This document shows positions 5,203 to 6,323 of a stretch of 6,323 nt of DNA, one piece after another. Both the position numbers and the translations under genes were made by a program. The notes beneath the pieces were generated by a model that saw only the letters and a program-made list of their open reading frames with translations, did not search any database and was not told the origin of the DNA. Numbering within the stretch: position 1 is the stretch's first letter; each line of letters starts with the position of its first letter. This stretch comes from Spirochaetia bacterium (lineage in GTDB: Bacteria; Spirochaetota; Spirochaetia; PWKH01): NCBI GenBank assembly GCA_021736505.1, contig JAIPFU010000101.1, forward strand, positions 1 through 6,323. Reading direction: 5' to 3'.

Positions 5203-5838
5203 TTAAGCTTGTGAGCTGATTACTTTTTTGAATTCTCTAAAAACTTCTTCAGGGGTTTTTTCACCGTTTACATCAAGCAGCAGCCCCTTATTTCTATAAT
5301 ATTCAATAAGCGGCTCAGTTTGTTTGCTGTATACAGCTAATCTATTTTTAATTGCGTCTTCTTTATCATCAGGGCGCTGAATAAGGGGCTCTCCAGTGAT
5401 ATCACATTTACCCTCTTCCTTAGGAGGATTATAGATAATATGGTAAATTTTACCGGAATGCTTTGCGACACGACGTCCTGAAAGCCGCTTTATTATTTTC
5501 TCTTCAGAAACAATGAAATTAATAACATATTGGATATCCGCAAATTCAGAAAGTGCATCAGCTTGAGGTATAGTTCTCGGGAACCCATCGAGAATAAAGC
5601 CTTGGTCGGTATCATTCTGTTTAAGACGCTCTTTAACCATCTCTACTGTAAGCTCATCAGGTACAAGCCCGCCAGAATCCAATATGGATTTCACTTTTTT
5701 ACCGAGGGGAGTTTTATTTTTTATGTTATTCCTAAATAGATCACCGGTAGATATATGAGGGATATTGAAAAAATCCTTAGCCATATCTGCGATAGTTCCC
5801 TTTCCTGCCCCTGGGGGACCTAAAAATATCAAACGCAT
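5203..5838 (-). CDS. adk: Adenylate kinase
   Basis: 211 residues, full-length long-form bacterial adenylate kinase, catalysing ATP + AMP = 2 ADP in the cytoplasm. P-loop GPPGAGKGT (7-15), the AMP-binding elements STGDLFR (30-36) and GFPRT (85-89), and the LID domain (about 122-159, from GRRV to PDDKE) are all present, including R88, R122, R123, R155 and R166. In the LID, the four positions that are Cys in zinc-binding homologues and His-Ser-Asp-Thr in E. coli read A125, S128, C145, T148. Three are non-Cys, so a structural zinc is unlikely. The start ATG has a good Shine-Dalgarno (minus strand GAAGGAGAG, spacing about 7). The gene is apparently single, converging with the TPR lipoprotein gene and divergent from the RNA promoter to its right. 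Confidence 0.97.
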   Translation of the reverse strand: MRLIFLGPPGAGKGTIADMAKDFFNIPHISTGDLFRNNIKNKTPLGKKVKSILDSGGLVPDELTVEMVKERLKQNDTDQGFILDGFPRTIPQADALSEFADIQYVINFIVSEEKIIKRLSGRRVAKHSGKIYHIIYNPPKEEGKCDITGEPLIQRPDDKEDAIKNRLAVYSKQTEPLIEYYRNKGLLLDVNGEKTPEEVFREFKKVISSQA

Positions 5839-5892
5839 ACATTCTCTCCTTCATTAATATGTTTTGTTTTGCAGTATCATTTTCTGTATTGA

Positions 5893-5898
5893 ATTATA
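5893..5898 (-). promoter_or_regulatory. Possible -10 element for adk
   Basis: A perfect TATAAT on the minus strand lies about 55 bases upstream of the adk start codon. The position 17 bases further upstream has no good -35 match and there is no TGn extension, so this is only a candidate. Confidence 0.3.
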
Positions 5899-5969
5899 TT
5901 CATTAGAACATCAAATTTCTAGGGTTATCAAGCTGACCGCACTATTAATAAATTTTTCCTTTTTATCTA

Positions 5970-5998
5970 TTGACCTTTAACTGAGATTTATGTATGTT
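5970..5998 (+). promoter_or_regulatory. Possible upstream tandem promoter
   Basis: TTGACC (5970-5975), 17 bases, then TATGTT (5993-5998, 4 of 6). rRNA operons often have two tandem promoters, and this would be the distal one, 156 bases before the main promoter. The -10 is mediocre. Confidence 0.35.
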
Positions 5999-6125
5999 AG
6001 CTAAGCATTGAGGCTAAACAAACGGCACATTAAACCATTTATGAGAATGAAGTTTTCATGGAAATTTAATTGCCGGCAGTTTTCTAACAGATGAGAATGA
6101 TTAAGAAAAATTATTCAATAAACTG

Positions 6126-6154
6126 TTGACATAACACTGCAGTTTTGGTATAAC
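6126..6154 (+). promoter_or_regulatory. Strong sigma70 promoter of an rRNA-type operon
   Basis: Perfect -35 TTGACA (6126-6131), an exact 17-base spacer, and -10 TATAAC (6149-6154, 5 of 6) preceded by TGG, giving an extended -10. An A/T-rich tract (6101-6122) immediately upstream resembles an UP element. Such a combination is typical of stable-RNA promoters. The predicted start is near 6161. Confidence 0.85.
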
Positions 6155-6163
6155 ACTCAAGCG

Positions 6164-6185
6164 CGTTACGGAAAAAGCCGTAACG
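6164..6185 (+). promoter_or_regulatory. Leader hairpin, boxB-like
   Basis: CGTTACGG (6164-6171) pairs perfectly with CCGTAACG (6178-6185) around the loop AAAAAG, within a few bases of the predicted transcription start. A hairpin ahead of boxA is the order found in rRNA antitermination leaders. It may also protect the 5' end. Confidence 0.65.
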
Positions 6186-6191
6186 TTGCAA

Positions 6192-6203
6192 TGTTCTTTG
6201 ATA
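6192..6203 (+). promoter_or_regulatory. boxA antitermination element
   Basis: TGTTCTTTGATA matches the E. coli rRNA boxA TGCTCTTTAACA at 9 of 12 positions, and its first ten bases resemble boxA in Firmicute rRNA leaders (TGTTCTTTGA). boxA RNA is bound by NusB and ribosomal protein S10 to let RNA polymerase pass Rho-dependent stops in rRNA operons. Its place 30 bases after the predicted start, following a hairpin, fits well. Confidence 0.75.
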
Positions 6204-6323
6204 TAATGAATTAGAGAAGGGAAGAGATAAGGAAAGCGTAAGGGCTTCCTAGTCAATAAACGTCAAAAGACGTACTGGTTGGGACAAATTTAAGTGAAAA
6301 AAAGTCGGCACCTTCGGGTGCTG

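Larger units (their letters stand above)
5839..6125. other. adk / RNA-operon divergent spacer
   Basis: 287 bases without a gene. It holds the adk ribosome binding site and candidate -10, a possible upstream plus-strand promoter (5970-5998), and a small inverted repeat TTAGC/GCTAA around 5998-6021. The decamer ATGAGAATGA appears twice exactly 50 bases apart (6041-6050, 6091-6100), and an 8-base palindrome TGCCGGCA lies at 6071-6078. The A+T-rich run at about 6101-6122, just before the strong promoter, looks like an UP element. Confidence 0.6.
6161..6323 (+). ncRNA. Structured leader, probably pre-16S rRNA leader (partial)
   Basis: The predicted transcript from the strong promoter has no ribosome binding site or reading frame but folds into successive hairpins. 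They are 6164-6185 (8 bp); 6231-6249 (GGAAAGC/GCTTCC with one bulge); ACGTC-AAAA-GACGT at 6260-6273, extended by CTAGT/ACTGG (6249-6253 with 6274-6278); and CGGCACC-TTCG-GGTGCTG (6306-6323). The second and third hairpins share one base. Stable-RNA promoter plus boxA argues for an rRNA leader, with 16S rRNA starting soon after 6323; no mature 16S sequence is visible. The alternative is an unrecognised small RNA. Confidence 0.6.

Noticed and set aside
5133..5219. 28-codon frame with GTG start after a GGAGAAGG run, overlapping the lipoprotein stop
   Set aside because: The apparent ribosome site is the Glu-Gly codon repeat, and the frame runs through the hairpin and into the antisense of adk. Probably chance.
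6041..6100. Decamer ATGAGAATGA repeated exactly 50 bases apart before the rRNA-type promoter
   Set aside because: Only two short copies in A+T-rich DNA; could be activator sites, but too weak to claim as a feature.
6202..6207. Perfect TATAAT after boxA
   Set aside because: No -35 at a suitable distance, and it lies inside the leader of a much better promoter.
6231..6323. Resemblance to the 3' part of a tracrRNA (AAAAAGT followed by a GGCACC hairpin)
   Set aside because: No CRISPR repeat, spacer or cas gene is present in the window, and the boxA and promoter context fits an rRNA leader. The likeness is limited to a short A-run and a common GC hairpin.
6297..6323. Intrinsic terminator on the minus strand (hairpin followed by seven T)
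   Set aside because: On the minus strand the stem loses its G-U pair to an A-C mismatch, leaving a 5-bp core, and no minus-strand gene is visible to its right. It remains possible if one lies beyond the edge.

Overview
The window is an ordinary bacterial housekeeping segment carrying five protein genes, one tRNA gene, and the promoter and leader of a strongly expressed structured RNA, most likely an rRNA operon whose 16S gene begins just past the right edge. The DNA is A+T-rich. The lipoprotein signal (hydrophobic stretch ending FSSC) and the general gene content suggest a diderm bacterium. My best guess is a spirochaete, but this is inference and only moderately to weakly supported. I see no CRISPR array, insertion sequence, phage gene or defence cassette.

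Left part, all on the minus strand: RNase HI (rnhA) at 2307-2771, then a 392-base spacer, then the Mg-chelatase-like AAA+ protein YifB/ComM (169-1914), then tRNA-Lys(TTT) at 14-86 with its own near-consensus promoter. The rnhA promoter sits so close to the start codon that the mRNA should be nearly leaderless. The rnhA-yifB spacer holds a perfect 20-base palindrome resembling a CRP/FNR-family operator, about 100 bases upstream of yifB. It also holds an array of about ten degenerate 10-12-base repeats and three smaller tandem duplications.

Middle part, plus strand: a 344-base divergent spacer with two kinds of direct repeat, then an apparent two-gene operon. Its genes are an enlarged uracil phosphoribosyltransferase (355 residues, with extra N- and C-terminal parts) and, 42 bases later, a lipoprotein with tetratricopeptide repeats. 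Adenylate kinase (adk) faces them on the minus strand, and a long hairpin fills the 62-base convergent gap.

Right end, plus strand: a TTGACA/17/TATAAC promoter with an extended -10, a hairpin directly downstream, a sequence very close to the rRNA antitermination boxA, and a chain of stem-loops ending in a UUCG-capped hairpin at the window edge.

Functionally, adk (adenine nucleotide balance) and upp (uracil salvage) belong to nucleotide metabolism, RNase HI and YifB/ComM to nucleic-acid processing, and tRNA and rRNA to translation. I found no convincing novel system. The most notable points are the intergenic repeats, the palindrome ahead of yifB, the hybrid LID motif of adenylate kinase, and the extended UPRT.
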